A stretch of DNA of 64,000 nt from Mycolicibacterium hodleri (GCF_025822245.1 NZ_JACKTL010000053.1:62001-126000); one strand, 5' to 3'; counted from the first letter of the stretch, positions 28,082-37,784 are shown. The notes: generated by a model from the sequence alone, not told the origin. Numbers and translations are program-made.

Positions 28082-29230
28082 ATGGGTGAGGCATACATCG
28101 TCGACGCCGTGCGAACCGCGGTCGGCAAGCGCAACGGAGGTCTCTCCGGTGTCCACCCGGTCGATCTCGGCGCCGCCGCATGGCGTGGCCTCTTCGACCG
28201 CAACGACGTCGACCCGGGAGCCGTCACCGACGTCATCGCCGGATGCGTCGACGCGATCGGCGGGCAGGCCGGCAACATCGCCCGGTTGTCGTGGTTGGCC
28301 GCGGGCTTCCCCGAGGAAGTGCCCGGCGTCACCGTCGACCGGCAGTGCGGCTCCAGCCAGCAAGCGATTTCCTTTGGCGCGCAGGCCATCATGTCCGGTA
28401 CCGCCGATCTGATCGTCGCGGGCGGCATGCAGAACATGAGCCAGATCCCAATCTCGTCGGCGATGATCGTCGGCGAGCAGTTCGGCTTCACCTCCCCGAC
28501 CAACGAGTCGAAGAGTTGGCTGCACCGCTACGGTGACCAGGAGATCTCGCAGTTCCGCGGCTCGGAGATGATCGCCGAGAAGTGGAATCTGTCGCGTGAG
28601 GCCATGGAGCAGTTTGCGCTGACCAGCCACCAGCGCGCGCAGGAGGCCATCCGCGCGGGCTACTTCGAGAACGAGATCATCCCGGTGGACGGATTCGTCA
28701 CCGACGAGGGACCGCGCGAGACGTCGCTGGAGAAGATGGCCGGGCTCAAGACGCTCGTCGACGGCGGCCGGTTGACCGCGGCGATGGCCAGCCAGATCTC
28801 CGACGGTGCCAGCGCGGTGCTGATCGCCTCCGAGCAAGCCGTCAAGGACCACGGGTTGACCCCGCGCGCCCGGATCCACCACGTCAGCGCCCGCGGCGCC
28901 GACCCGGTGTACATGCTGACCGGCCCGATCCCGGCGACGCACTATGCGCTGGAGAAGACCGGGCTGACGATCGAGGACGTCGACACCGTCGAGATCAACG
29001 AGGCCTTCGCGCCCGTCGTGATGGCGTGGCTGCAGGAGACCGGCGCCGACCCCGCAAAGGTCAACCCGAGCGGCGGTGCGATCGCGCTCGGCCATCCGCT
29101 GGGGGCGACGGGGGCAAAGCTGTTCGCGACGATGCTGAACACGTTGGAGCGCACCGGAGGTCGCTACGGTCTGCAGACGATGTGCGAGGGCGGCGGCACC
29201 GCCAACGTGACGATCATCGAGCGGCTCTAG
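28082..29230 (+). CDS. fadA6: Acetyl-CoA acetyltransferase (thiolase) FadA6
   Basis: 382 aa thiolase. Nucleophile Cys in VDRQCGSSQQAISFG, VEINEAFAPVV, GGAIALGHPLGATG (catalytic His) and MCEGGGTAN (second Cys). The orthologue cleaves ring-derived beta-ketoacyl-CoAs late in HIP degradation. ATG 3 nt after the kstR2 stop. Last gene of the fadE30 operon; the DUF559 gene that follows is probably not part of the pathway. Confidence 0.92.
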   Translation: MGEAYIVDAVRTAVGKRNGGLSGVHPVDLGAAAWRGLFDRNDVDPGAVTDVIAGCVDAIGGQAGNIARLSWLAAGFPEEVPGVTVDRQCGSSQQAISFGAQAIMSGTADLIVAGGMQNMSQIPISSAMIVGEQFGFTSPTNESKSWLHRYGDQEISQFRGSEMIAEKWNLSREAMEQFALTSHQRAQEAIRAGYFENEIIPVDGFVTDEGPRETSLEKMAGLKTLVDGGRLTAAMASQISDGASAVLIASEQAVKDHGLTPRARIHHVSARGADPVYMLTGPIPATHYALEKTGLTIEDVDTVEINEAFAPVVMAWLQETGADPAKVNPSGGAIALGHPLGATGAKLFATMLNTLERTGGRYGLQTMCEGGGTANVTIIERL

Positions 29231-29247
29231 GCCCTGCCCTCTTCCCC

Positions 29248-29269
29248 GACTGTGAACCTCACGGCGCTC
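29248..29269 (+). repeat. Short repeat, left copy flanking the DUF559 gene
   Basis: GACTGTGAACCTCACGGC and adjacent bases, after fadA6. The right-hand copy at 30281-30300 is inverted; over 20 bases 16 match. A third partial match, GACTGTGAATCCCGTGAC, lies at 30245-30262 inside the end of the DUF559 gene. Confidence 0.5.
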
Positions 29270-29372
29270 TGAGCTCGTTTTTGCCGTCAGATTCCCACTC
29301 GCGGTGCCAGCGCCTGTGGACAACCAGCCGCGGGCCGTCGTCGCCGTCGGTGTCCGGCCCGATGATGCGGGC

Positions 29373-30287
29373 ATGCCCGCAGCACCCTGGCCATTCATCG
29401 GCGCCGAAGCCAGGTCGAGCGCCGTCGTCGCCGACCGTGCGATGCGCCGGGACTACGAGCAGCTCTATCCCGGCGTGTTCGTGCCCCGCGGTGCCGAGCC
29501 GTCGGCGCGACAGCGGGCGGAGGCGGCGTGGCTGTGGTCCAAGCGCCGCGGAGTCGTGGCGGGTCAGTCGGCCGCCGCACTGCTCGGCGTCAGGTGGGTG
29601 GACGGCCGCGCACCGGCTGAGTTGATATACGACAACCGAAAGGCACCTTCGCAATTGGTCGTGCGAACCGAACGGCTGGCTGCCGGAGAGACGTTCGCGC
29701 TCGGATCGATGCGGGTCACCACCGCTGCCCGAACGGCATTCGACGTCGGCCGACACACCGCCTCGCGGGTGAGCGCGGTCCAGCGACTCGACGCACTCGC
29801 CAATGTCAGCGGCCTGACGGTGACCGAGGTCGACGCCGTCGCCGCCGCCCATCCAGGTGTCCGTGGCCTGCGGCGGCTGCGCAGCGTCCTTGCATTGGTG
29901 GACGGCGGCGCCGAGTCGCCGCAGGAGACGGTCGCGCGATTGGCGCTCGTCGACGCCGGACTTCCAGCGCCGCGAACGCAGCTGCGGGTCTTCGGTGACG
30001 CCGGTGAGTTCATCGCGCGCCTCGACATGGCCTACGGCGAGGCGAAGGTCGCGATCGAATACGACGGCGCGCAGCACTGGACGGACCCGGCCGTCCGCCA
30101 ACGCGACATCGACCGGCACTTCGCGCTGGCGGAGCAGGGGTGGCTCGTCATCCGGGTCAGCCGGGACCTGCTCCGCTACCGTCGGCCCACCTATGTCGCC
30201 CGCGTCGAGGGCGCGCTGCGCGAGCGTGGCTTCGACCTCTCCGCGACTGTGAATCCCGTGACCGGTCAGCAGCGGTTGGCGTCGTGA
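29373..30287 (+). CDS. DUF559 domain protein (Vsr/PD-(D/E)XK nuclease-like) with N-terminal winged-helix region
   Basis: About 304 aa from ATG 29373. The N-terminal half (LYPGVFVPRGAEPSARQRAE, GVVAGQSAAALLGVRWVDG) resembles the AbiEi-antitoxin-like region seen in many actinobacterial DUF559 proteins. The C-terminal ~100 aa carry the DUF559 core: FIARLDMAYGEAKVAIEYDG and RQRDIDRHFALAEQGWLVIR, with D and E-x-D acidic residues as in Vsr-type endonuclease folds. Function is unproven: a defence role, DNA repair or a selfish nuclease are all possible. It sits within the cholesterol locus, flanked by related short repeats (29248-29269, 30281-30300), and looks like an insertion relative to the pathway genes. 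In M. tuberculosis an uncharacterised gene (Rv3555c) occupies this place. Confidence 0.72.
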   Translation: MPAAPWPFIGAEARSSAVVADRAMRRDYEQLYPGVFVPRGAEPSARQRAEAAWLWSKRRGVVAGQSAAALLGVRWVDGRAPAELIYDNRKAPSQLVVRTERLAAGETFALGSMRVTTAARTAFDVGRHTASRVSAVQRLDALANVSGLTVTEVDAVAAAHPGVRGLRRLRSVLALVDGGAESPQETVARLALVDAGLPAPRTQLRVFGDAGEFIARLDMAYGEAKVAIEYDGAQHWTDPAVRQRDIDRHFALAEQGWLVIRVSRDLLRYRRPTYVARVEGALRERGFDLSATVNPVTGQQRLAS

Positions 30288-30300
30288 GATTCACACTCGT
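30281..30300 (-). repeat. Short repeat, right (inverted) copy flanking the DUF559 gene
   Basis: Read on the minus strand ACGAGTGTGAATCTCACGAC, related to 29246-29265 (16 of 20 identical). It covers the stop codons of both convergent genes (DUF559 and the YihY-like gene). With 30248-30255 (TGTGAATC) it could also form a stem and serve as a terminator. Confidence 0.5.
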
Positions 30301-31190
30301 GCAGCGGCGTCGTCCTCGGTCTGCGACTCGACGACCGTCTGTGACGGCGCGTTGCGCTCCCACAGCACCGCCCCGACGCATGCCGTCACCACCCACCCCG
30401 TGCCGACCGCGCCGCACCACGTAAGCAGTGCCATCGCAACACCGATCGGGCCGAGTTCCTCCCAGCCTGCGAGCACCGGCGGGAAGAGCCAACGCGAGCC
30501 GAGGGGTAGCACGACGCCGTCGATGACCACCCCCGCGAGGCCGGCGAGCATCAGGTATTGGCGTCCCCGCCCGCCGTCCCTGACCAGCAGGGCCGGAGTC
30601 ACCGACCAAAAGACCCACACCGGGATCAGTGACAACAGGAAGCGCACGACCCGCATCCCCGCGTGGTGGTCGCCGCCGAACGCGATGCGGTCGCGGAAGC
30701 CGATCATCACGAGGTACAGGGCGAACCACAGCACGCCGCGCCACAGCCTGCCCGTCAACGGGAACTGTTCGCGACGCCAGGCCTTGGCGAACAAGCCGGC
30801 GATCATGATGCCCATCGGGATGCCCCAGACGAGGAAGCCCGCGACACCGAGGAAGGTCCAGCTGGAGCGCAATGCCGCCGAGTCCCCGAATGCCGAACGC
30901 ACGTGGTCGGACGCGGGGTGCACCAACCCCAGTTCGCGGATGATCAGCGTGCCGGGGCTGGCGTTGTCCGCGAATCCCCGCATGTAGCTGAAGCCCATGA
31001 TCATCAGCGGGATGACGGTGGTGAACAGCTGCACCGACACCATCGCGCCCAGCGTGCCGCCCTCGATCTCGGTGTAGCGCGCGACGATCGCGGTGACGGG
31101 CCGTAACCGACGGGCCTCCGCCAGTCGCCGGTACTGCTCCGCAAGCCGCTGACGGCGCAGCCCGGTGTCCGATGGGGAGTCTTCACTCAT
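30291..31190 (-). CDS. YihY/BrkB-like integral membrane protein
   Basis: 299 aa with five to six hydrophobic segments (for example GAMVSVQLFTTVIPLMIMGF, FLGVAGFLVWGIPMGIMIAG, GVLWFALYLVMIGF, LVRDGGRGRQYLMLAGLAGV). The layout resembles the YihY/BrkB inner-membrane family, whose function is unknown. ATG 31190 gives MSEDSPSDTG. It occupies the position where M. tuberculosis has fdxB (Rv3554) between Rv3555c and ipdC. No link to steroid catabolism can be read from it. Confidence 0.6.
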   Translation of the reverse strand: MSEDSPSDTGLRRQRLAEQYRRLAEARRLRPVTAIVARYTEIEGGTLGAMVSVQLFTTVIPLMIMGFSYMRGFADNASPGTLIIRELGLVHPASDHVRSAFGDSAALRSSWTFLGVAGFLVWGIPMGIMIAGLFAKAWRREQFPLTGRLWRGVLWFALYLVMIGFRDRIAFGGDHHAGMRVVRFLLSLIPVWVFWSVTPALLVRDGGRGRQYLMLAGLAGVVIDGVVLPLGSRWLFPPVLAGWEELGPIGVAMALLTWCGAVGTGWVVTACVGAVLWERNAPSQTVVESQTEDDAAARV

Positions 31191-31234
31191 GACGGTCGTG
31201 ACGCTACCCGCGGTACCTGAGCGCGCCCTGCAAG

Positions 31235-32296
31235 CTACGCCACGTAGCCGGAGGCGGCCTCGAGGTGCCTGATTGCGTCGGCGACGATCGCCGGCACCAG
31301 CTCCGCGCATGACGGCAGGTCGCCGAGGATGCCGGCCACCTGGCCCGACGCCAGCACGCCGGCGTCGGTGTTGCCGTCGACGAGTCCCGCCTTCAACAGC
31401 ATCGGCGTGTTGGCCGCCATCACGATCTGCGACCACGTCAGTTCCTTGCCGCGGCGCATGGCGAGGCCGTCGGTGACGATCGAGCGCCACGTCATGCCGG
31501 ACATCTTCTTGAACTTCTGGGCGTTCAGGACCGCCGCGGTGAAACCACGCACCGGCGAACCGCTTTCGAGCTTCTCGACGAGCCCGGTGCGCAGCACCCG
31601 GTGCGGCATGCCGTCCACGCGCTTGGAGACGACGGTGGCGTCGAAGGCCGAGTCGAGGTAGCGGCGCTTGACCTCGTCGGGCACGGTCGAGTCCGTCGTC
31701 AACAGGAAGCGCGTGCCCATCGCCACACCCGCGGCGCCGTACGACAGGGCGGCGGCCAAACCACGGCCGTCGAAGAACCCGCCCGCCGCGATGACGGGGA
31801 TGTCCACCGCGTCGAGCACCGACGGCAGCAGCAGCGTGGTGGCGACCGGACCGGTGTGGCCACCGCCCTCACCGCCCTGCACGATCACCGCGTCGGCGCC
31901 CCAGCCGGCGACCTTCTTCGCGTGCTTGGCGGCGCCGACCGACGGGATCACCACCACGCCGGCCTCTTTGAGCTTGGCGATCAGATCGGGCTTGGGGGCT
32001 AAGGCGAAGGAGGCGACTTTGACTCCTTCGCGGATCAGGAGGTCGACGCGCTCACCGGCGTCGCCCGCGTCGGCACGCATGTTGATGCCGAATGGTTTGT
32101 CCGTGGTGGCCTTGACCTTCGTCACGGCGGTGGCCAGCTCCTCGAGGGTCATCGTCGCGGAGGCGAGGATGCCGAGGCCGCCGGCGTTCGACGTCGCCGC
32201 GACCAGCCGGGCACCGGCCACCCAGCCCATGCCGGTCTGCACGACGGGATGTTCGATCCCGATCAGCTCGGTGAGCGGCGTCTTGAGGTGGCTCAC
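31235..32296 (-). CDS. ipdC: Flavin-dependent reductase IpdC (nitronate monooxygenase-like)
   Basis: 353 aa, TIM-barrel FMN enzyme of the 2-nitropropane dioxygenase/enoyl reductase type: IEHPVVQTGMGWVAGARLVA, NAGGLGILASATMT, GADAVIVQGGEGGGHTG and IPVIAAGGFFDGRGLAAALS (phosphate loop). Orthologue Rv3553 (IpdC) acts on HIP-CoA-derived intermediates before ring D cleavage. GTG 32296 overlaps the ipdB stop (GTGA). Last gene of the echA20-ipdA-ipdB-ipdC operon under the KstR2 box at 34714. Confidence 0.9.
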   Translation of the reverse strand: MSHLKTPLTELIGIEHPVVQTGMGWVAGARLVAATSNAGGLGILASATMTLEELATAVTKVKATTDKPFGINMRADAGDAGERVDLLIREGVKVASFALAPKPDLIAKLKEAGVVVIPSVGAAKHAKKVAGWGADAVIVQGGEGGGHTGPVATTLLLPSVLDAVDIPVIAAGGFFDGRGLAAALSYGAAGVAMGTRFLLTTDSTVPDEVKRRYLDSAFDATVVSKRVDGMPHRVLRTGLVEKLESGSPVRGFTAAVLNAQKFKKMSGMTWRSIVTDGLAMRRGKELTWSQIVMAANTPMLLKAGLVDGNTDAGVLASGQVAGILGDLPSCAELVPAIVADAIRHLEAASGYVA

Positions 32297-33050
32297 GACC
32301 GGATCTCGCGATCGCGCAACGACTTCGGGTCGATCACCTCGCGGATCAGACGCAGTTCCTCGTCCGACGGCACGCGGGACACCTCGGCCTCGGCCAGCCC
32401 GTGCACCTCGAACGACGTGTTCTCGGCGACCTGGTCGGCCTCCACCCCGGGATGCAGCGACAGCGCGCGCATCCGATGGTCGGGGCCGTTGAAGTCGAAG
32501 ACGCCGAGGTTGCTCACCACGCGGTAGACGTTCGTGAACCGGTAGGCGGGATTGTCGGCGTCGACCTTGTCCCAGCCGATGCCGGAGACGATGTCGACCG
32601 AGTCGCAGAACACCCGCGGCGAGTGCGCGCCGACCCAGTAGCTGGTGGCGTGGTTGATGGTGTTGCCCGGTGCCCCGCGCACGCCGAACATTTGGCGTTT
32701 GGGCTGCTGGATCGGGCCGAACGCCGACAGGTTCTGATTGCCGTAGCGGTCGATCTGATTGGCGCCCATCACGACGTGACGCCGGCCCCAGGTGAGCGTC
32801 TCGAAGACGCGGCCGAACGGCATCCAGCCCTCGATGGCGCCGGTGGCCCCCATCGCGGGCGTGTCCGCCAGGATGCGGGCCTCGCCGTCGGTCAGCAGGA
32901 TGTCGGGGGAGAACGTCAGCCGCGCCAGGCGGGCACCGACGGATACCATGTTCGCCATTGGGCTGACCATGATTTCGCCTGCGTCCCGGAACAATTCGGC
33001 GCACGCGACGGCGCACACCTCGGCACGGGTCACGGCAGTCGTCTCGGCGG

Positions 33051-33054
<4 letters not shown>
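32293..33054 (-). CDS. ipdB: COCHEA-CoA hydrolase beta subunit IpdB
   Basis: 253 aa, beta-type subunit of the class I CoA-transferase fold: FRDAGEIMVSPMANMVSVGA, LLTDGEARILADTPAMG, HVVMGANQIDRYGNQNLSAF. With IpdA it forms the hydrolase that opens ring C of COCHEA-CoA in cholesterol degradation, a known exception in a CoA-transferase family. It overlaps ipdA and ipdC by 4 nt each, consistent with a heteromeric enzyme. Confidence 0.91.
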
Positions 33055-33934
<880 letters not shown>

Positions 33935-33938
<4 letters not shown>

Positions 33939-34690
33939 TCTTTCCCCTTCGACGTTCCCGCGAATGCGTCCCGGTGTTCGTCCGCCACGCCGGCGAGGTT
34001 CAGTTCGAACGTAAAGCCCTGTTCCATGCGGTAACTGGCGTTGACGCGCTGCACGTCGATCAGGTTCAGGGCCTCCTTCGCGGCCCGGATCACGCGGGTG
34101 TCCTTGACGGCGATGTCGCGGGCGACGCGCAGGGCGGCCTCGTCGAGGTCGGCGCGGGGCACCACCTCGTGCACGGAGCCGAACTGGTGCAGCGTGGCGG
34201 CGTCGACCGTCGCGGCGGTGAAGAACAACCGGCGCATCATGTGTTGGGGCACCAGTCGCGAAAGATGCGTGGCCGCACCGAGTGCGCCGCGTTCCACCTC
34301 GGGAAGGCCGAACTTCGCGTCGTCGGAGGCGACGATCACGTCGGAGTTGCCGACCAGGCCGATGCCGCCGCCGACGCAGAACCCGTTGACCGCCGTGACG
34401 ACGGGCACCTCGCACTCGTACACGGCGCGGAAGGCGTGGAAGCAGCCGCGGTTGGCGTCGATGAGCGCGGTGAAGCCCTCGGTGTTCTGCATCTCCTTGA
34501 TGTCGACGCCGGCATTGAAGCCGCGCCCCTCGGCGCGGAGGATCACCACGTGGGTGTTCCTGTCACGCCCGGCAGCGGTGACGGCGTCGCCGAGCTCGAA
34601 CCATCCGCGCGAGGGGATGGCGTTGACGGGCGGGTAGTCGACGGTGACCGAGACGATGCCCGGCTCCACGGTCTTGGTGGTGATCGTCAT
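33935..34690 (-). CDS. echA20: Crotonase-family ring D hydrolase EchA20
   Basis: 251 aa enoyl-CoA hydratase/isomerase fold: VVILRAEGRGFNAGVDIKEM (oxyanion strand) and VNGFCVGGGIGLVGNSDVIV (second oxyanion Gly). The orthologue Rv3550 hydrolyses ring D of the HIEC-CoA intermediate to give COCHEA-CoA, the IpdAB substrate. First gene of the minus-strand operon, 24 nt from a perfect KstR2 palindrome shared with the divergent SDR genes. Confidence 0.91.
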
Positions 34691-34713
34691 ACCAACTCCT
34701 GGGGTGGCTACCT

Positions 34714-34729
34714 AAGCAAGCACTTGCTT
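34714..34729. promoter_or_regulatory. KstR2 operator between echA20 and the Rv3549c-like SDR
   Basis: AAGCAAGCACTTGCTT, a perfect palindrome apart from the central dinucleotide, matching AnCAAGnnCTTGnT. It is the best KstR2 site in the window and can control both divergent operons. Confidence 0.92.
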
Positions 34730-34743
34730 GGTACGCTAGCACA

Positions 34744-35514
34744 GTGACCGACCCGGCTGGAATCAATCTTCGACTCGCCGGCCGCGTGGTTCTGGTGACC
34801 GGCGGCGTTCGAGGGGTCGGTGCCGGCATCAGCGCCGTATTCGCCGGTCAGGGGGCGACCGTCGTCACGTGCGCCCGCCGCGCCGTCGACGGTCTGCCCT
34901 ACGAATTCATCCCCTGCGACGTCCGCGACGACGATTCGGTCAAGGCACTCGTCGACGCGATCGTCGAGCGCCACGGCCGGCTCGACGTGGTGGTCAACAA
35001 CGCGGGTGGTTCGCCGTACGTGCTCGCCGCCGACGCCTCGGCCAGGTTCAGCACGAAGATCGTCGAGCTGAACCTGCTGGCGCCGCTGTCGGTGTCGCAC
35101 CACGCCAACGAGCACATGCAGAACCAGGAGAACGGTGGCTGCATCGTCAACGTCGCGAGTGTCAGCGGGCGCCGGCCGACGCCGGGGACCGCGGCCTACG
35201 GCGCGGCCAAGGCGGGCGTCGAAAGCCTCACCACCACGCTGGCCGTGGAGTGGGCGCCCAAGGTGCGGGTCAACTCGCTCGTCGTCGGCATGGTCGAGAC
35301 GGAGCAGTCCGAACTCTTCTACGGCGACGCCGAGTCGATCGCCGCGATCTCGGCCAACGTCCCGCTGGGGCGACTCGCCACCCCGGCCGACGTCGGCTGG
35401 GCGGCCGCGTTCCTGTCCAGCGACGTGGCGTCCTACATCAGTGGAGCATCACTCGAGGTGCACGGCGGCGGGGAACCGCCGCACTACCTCGCCACGACCA
35501 GTGCCATCAAATAA
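34744..35514 (+). CDS. SDR oxidoreductase (Rv3549c-like)
   Basis: 256 aa classical SDR: VVLVTGGVRGVGAGISAVFA, DVVVNNAGGSPYVLAADA, NVASVSGRRPTPGTAAYGAA with Tyr-x-x-x-Lys (YGAAK), and a C-terminal LEVHGGGEPP. GTG start 14 nt past the KstR2 palindrome. Synteny with Rv3549c in the KstR2 regulon indicates a role in C/D ring breakdown, probably dehydrogenation of a hydroxyacyl-CoA, but the step is not established from sequence. Confidence 0.85.
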   Translation: MTDPAGINLRLAGRVVLVTGGVRGVGAGISAVFAGQGATVVTCARRAVDGLPYEFIPCDVRDDDSVKALVDAIVERHGRLDVVVNNAGGSPYVLAADASARFSTKIVELNLLAPLSVSHHANEHMQNQENGGCIVNVASVSGRRPTPGTAAYGAAKAGVESLTTTLAVEWAPKVRVNSLVVGMVETEQSELFYGDAESIAAISANVPLGRLATPADVGWAAAFLSSDVASYISGASLEVHGGGEPPHYLATTSAIK

Positions 35515-35531
35515 CCGAGGAGACAACGTAC

Positions 35532-36437
35532 ATGGGCTTGCTTGACGGCCGGGTGGTCATCGTGACGGGATCCGGCGGCGGAATCGGACGGGCGCACGCG
35601 CTGGCCTTCGCCGCCGAGGGCGCGCGCGTCGTCGTCAACGACATCGGCGTCGGACTCGACGGTTCCCCCGCGGGTGGCGGCAGCGCCGCCCAAAGCGTGG
35701 TCGACGAAATCACCGCTGCGGGTGGCGAAGCCGTCACCAGCGGGGCCAACGTCGCCGACTGGTCTCAGGCCGAGGGACTCGTCCAGACCGCGGTGGACGC
35801 CTTCGGCGGACTCGACGTGCTGGTGAACAACGCCGGCATCGTCCGGGATCGGATGTTCGCCAACACCAGCGAGGAGGAGTTCGACGCCGTCACCGCGGTG
35901 CACCTCAAAGGTCACTTCGCGACCATGAAGCACGCCGCGGCGTACTGGCGGGCGAAGTCGAAGGCGGGCGAGGCCGTGGATGCCCGAATCGTCAACACGA
36001 GTTCCGGCGCCGGACTGCAAGGCAGTGTGGGACAAGCCAATTACAGCGCGGCCAAGGCCGGCATCGCGGCTCTGACCCTGGTGGCGGCGGCCGAGATGGG
36101 CCGCTATGGCGTCACCGTCAACGCCATCGCCCCCTCGGCGCGCACGCGGATGACCGAGACGGTGTTCGCCGAGATGATGTCCACTCAGGACGCCGCGTTC
36201 GACGCGATGGCCCCGGAGAACGTCTCACCGCTCGTGGTGTGGCTGGGTAGCGTCGAATCCCGCGACGTCACGGGTCAGGTGTTCGAAGTCGAGGGCGGCG
36301 TCATCCGGGCGGCCGAGGGTTGGGCACACGGGCCGCAGGTCGACAAGGGTGCGCGCTGGGATCCCGCCGAGTTGGCCCCCGTCGTCACCGACCTGCTGGC
36401 CACGGCGCGGCCACCGGTCCCGGTCTACGGCGCCTGA
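35532..36437 (+). CDS. SDR oxidoreductase (Rv3548c-like, MFE-2/17beta-HSD4-type)
   Basis: 301 aa. VVIVTGSGGGIGRAHALAFA, LDVLVNNAGIVRDRMFANTS, active site IVNTSSGAGLQGSVGQANYS with YSAAK. The pattern closely resembles the (3R)-hydroxyacyl-CoA dehydrogenase domain of peroxisomal multifunctional enzyme type 2. ATG 35532 with GGAG upstream, 17 nt after the Rv3549c-like gene. Probably oxidises a steroid-derived 3-hydroxyacyl-CoA. Its 3' end overlaps the convergent Ddn-like gene by 13 bp. Confidence 0.86.
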   Translation: MGLLDGRVVIVTGSGGGIGRAHALAFAAEGARVVVNDIGVGLDGSPAGGGSAAQSVVDEITAAGGEAVTSGANVADWSQAEGLVQTAVDAFGGLDVLVNNAGIVRDRMFANTSEEEFDAVTAVHLKGHFATMKHAAAYWRAKSKAGEAVDARIVNTSSGAGLQGSVGQANYSAAKAGIAALTLVAAAEMGRYGVTVNAIAPSARTRMTETVFAEMMSTQDAAFDAMAPENVSPLVVWLGSVESRDVTGQVFEVEGGVIRAAEGWAHGPQVDKGARWDPAELAPVVTDLLATARPPVPVYGA

Positions 36438-36889
36438 GCGGGTTCGCACACCACCAGCGGAATCACCCGGTCGGTGGCGTCGCGGTACCCCTTGTACGGC
36501 GGGTACATCCTGATGAGCACCGGCCAGTAGCGGCGGCGTTCGTCGTCGGTGGCGTCGCGGGCCGTCATCGACAGGTGCTCGTCGCGGACTTGCACCCGCA
36601 CATCCGGATTGGCCTTGAGGTTGAGGTACCACGCCGGGTTGCCGTCGCGGCCGCCGAACGACGCTGGGAGAACCACCTTCTCGCCGTCGCGCAAGCAGAG
36701 GGTGGCGGTGGTTCGCGGCACGCCGGTCTTGCGACCGGTGGTGGTGAGGAGGGCCGCGGGGAACCACAGCAGCTTCGCACCCACCTTGCCGTTGGTGCGT
36801 TGGTACACCGCGATGTGGGCGCGCGAGAAGTACTTCAGCGCGAGCGCCAACGCCCCTGAGTTACGGATCTTCTCGGCGACGTCGACCAT
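36425..36889 (-). CDS. Deazaflavin (F420)-dependent nitroreductase family protein, Ddn-like
   Basis: 154 aa. The split beta-barrel F420-binding family is recognised by LLTTTGRKTGVPRTTATLCL, LPASFGGRDGNPAWYLNLKA and TARDATDDERRRYWPVLIRM. Ddn (Rv3547) in M. tuberculosis lies in this same position beside Rv3548c and activates nitroimidazole pro-drugs using reduced F420; natural roles proposed are quinone reduction. Two paralogues occur in tandem here, this one and the next. Confidence 0.87.
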   Translation of the reverse strand: MVDVAEKIRNSGALALALKYFSRAHIAVYQRTNGKVGAKLLWFPAALLTTTGRKTGVPRTTATLCLRDGEKVVLPASFGGRDGNPAWYLNLKANPDVRVQVRDEHLSMTARDATDDERRRYWPVLIRMYPPYKGYRDATDRVIPLVVCEPAQAP

Positions 36890-36928
36890 GGGCAGTACTT
36901 AGCCGGGACCGACCCACCGCAAACGTAC

Positions 36929-37405
36929 CTACGGGTCGCAGATGACGATCGGGATCTCGCGGTCGGTGTAGGACCGGTAGTTGACGAAGTCCGGATACAT
37001 CGCGTCGAGCTTTGGCCAGTACTCCGCGCGTTCCTGCTCACTGGCGTCCCGCGCGGTCAGCGCGTGGACTCCGCCCTTGGTCTGGAAGGTGACCTTGGGG
37101 TTGGCCTTCAGGTTGAGGTACCACATCGGGTTGGTGGCCCGGCCGCCCTGAGACGCGACCAGCACGATGCGCTCACCTTCTTGGAGGAAGAGCAGGGGAC
37201 TGTCGCGGGGTTCGCCCGACTTGCGGCCGATCGTCGTGAGGATGCCGACCTCGGTCCCCTTGAGGAACTTGTTGCCAATCTTGCCCTTGGTCTTCTTGAA
37301 GACGAAGGTCTGCGCCTTGGACATCCACTTGATGGCGGTGCCGACCTTGGCCGAGTTGAGGCCTTCGATCTGCTTGGGGGTCAAGGGCCGGGACGGGTCT
37401 GTCAT
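36929..37405 (-). CDS. Deazaflavin (F420)-dependent nitroreductase family protein, Ddn-like
   Basis: 158 aa, second tandem F420-dependent oxidoreductase. GILTTIGRKSGEPRDSPLLF, LVASQGGRATNPMWYLNLKA, TARDASEQERAEYWPKLDAM and the ending SYTDREIPIVICDP are closer to M. tuberculosis Ddn than those of the upstream paralogue. ATG at 37405, 10 nt after the NTF2-like gene, so it may be cotranscribed with fadA5. Confidence 0.87.
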   Translation of the reverse strand: MTDPSRPLTPKQIEGLNSAKVGTAIKWMSKAQTFVFKKTKGKIGNKFLKGTEVGILTTIGRKSGEPRDSPLLFLQEGERIVLVASQGGRATNPMWYLNLKANPKVTFQTKGGVHALTARDASEQERAEYWPKLDAMYPDFVNYRSYTDREIPIVICDP

Positions 37406-37415
37406 GGGTGGCACG

Positions 37416-37784
37416 CTATCGCTTGACGAAGGGTCGGATGTTGGCCCTGATGTGTCGGATCTTGCCGTCGGTGGTGAAGAGGAAGGTCTCGTCGACGTGG
37501 GCGCACACTCGTCGGCCGGCCAGCGACGGTTTGGTGATGACGTCGAACGTCGCCCGCAGCCCGTCGCCGACGACGGTGAACTCCGGCACAGTGGTGGCCT
37601 CGATGATCCGGTACTGCGGACCACGGTTGAGGCTGCGCCGCAGGTGTTCTCCCGAGAAACCCGTCTTGAGACCCACCTCGACCCGAGTGCAGTCCGGCGC
37701 GAACGGGACGTCGTCGGCTCGATGATTGGCGAGCGCGCTGATGTAGGCCTGGGCGGCCGTCACGCGGTCGGGATCCGGACCCAC
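37416..37784 (-). CDS. Small SnoaL/NTF2-like alpha+beta fold protein
   Basis: 122 aa from GTG 37784, which overlaps the fadA5 stop (TAGTG). Features: an N-terminal helix VTAAQAYISALANHRADDVP, then VPEFTVVGDGLRATFDV and VDETFLFTTDGKIRHIRANI, as in NTF2/SnoaL-like folds that bind small hydrophobic ligands, including ketosteroid isomerases. The function is unknown. Coupling to the steroid thiolase fadA5 makes a steroid-ligand role attractive, but no catalytic Asp pattern was confirmed. Confidence 0.62.
   Translation of the reverse strand: MGPDPDRVTAAQAYISALANHRADDVPFAPDCTRVEVGLKTGFSGEHLRRSLNRGPQYRIIEATTVPEFTVVGDGLRATFDVITKPSLAGRRVCAHVDETFLFTTDGKIRHIRANIRPFVKR

Noticed and set aside
29373..31190. 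Insertion sequence or prophage remnant in the cholesterol locus
   Set aside because: No transposase, integrase or phage genes and no target duplication were recognised. Only the short repeats and the DUF559 gene hint at mobility.
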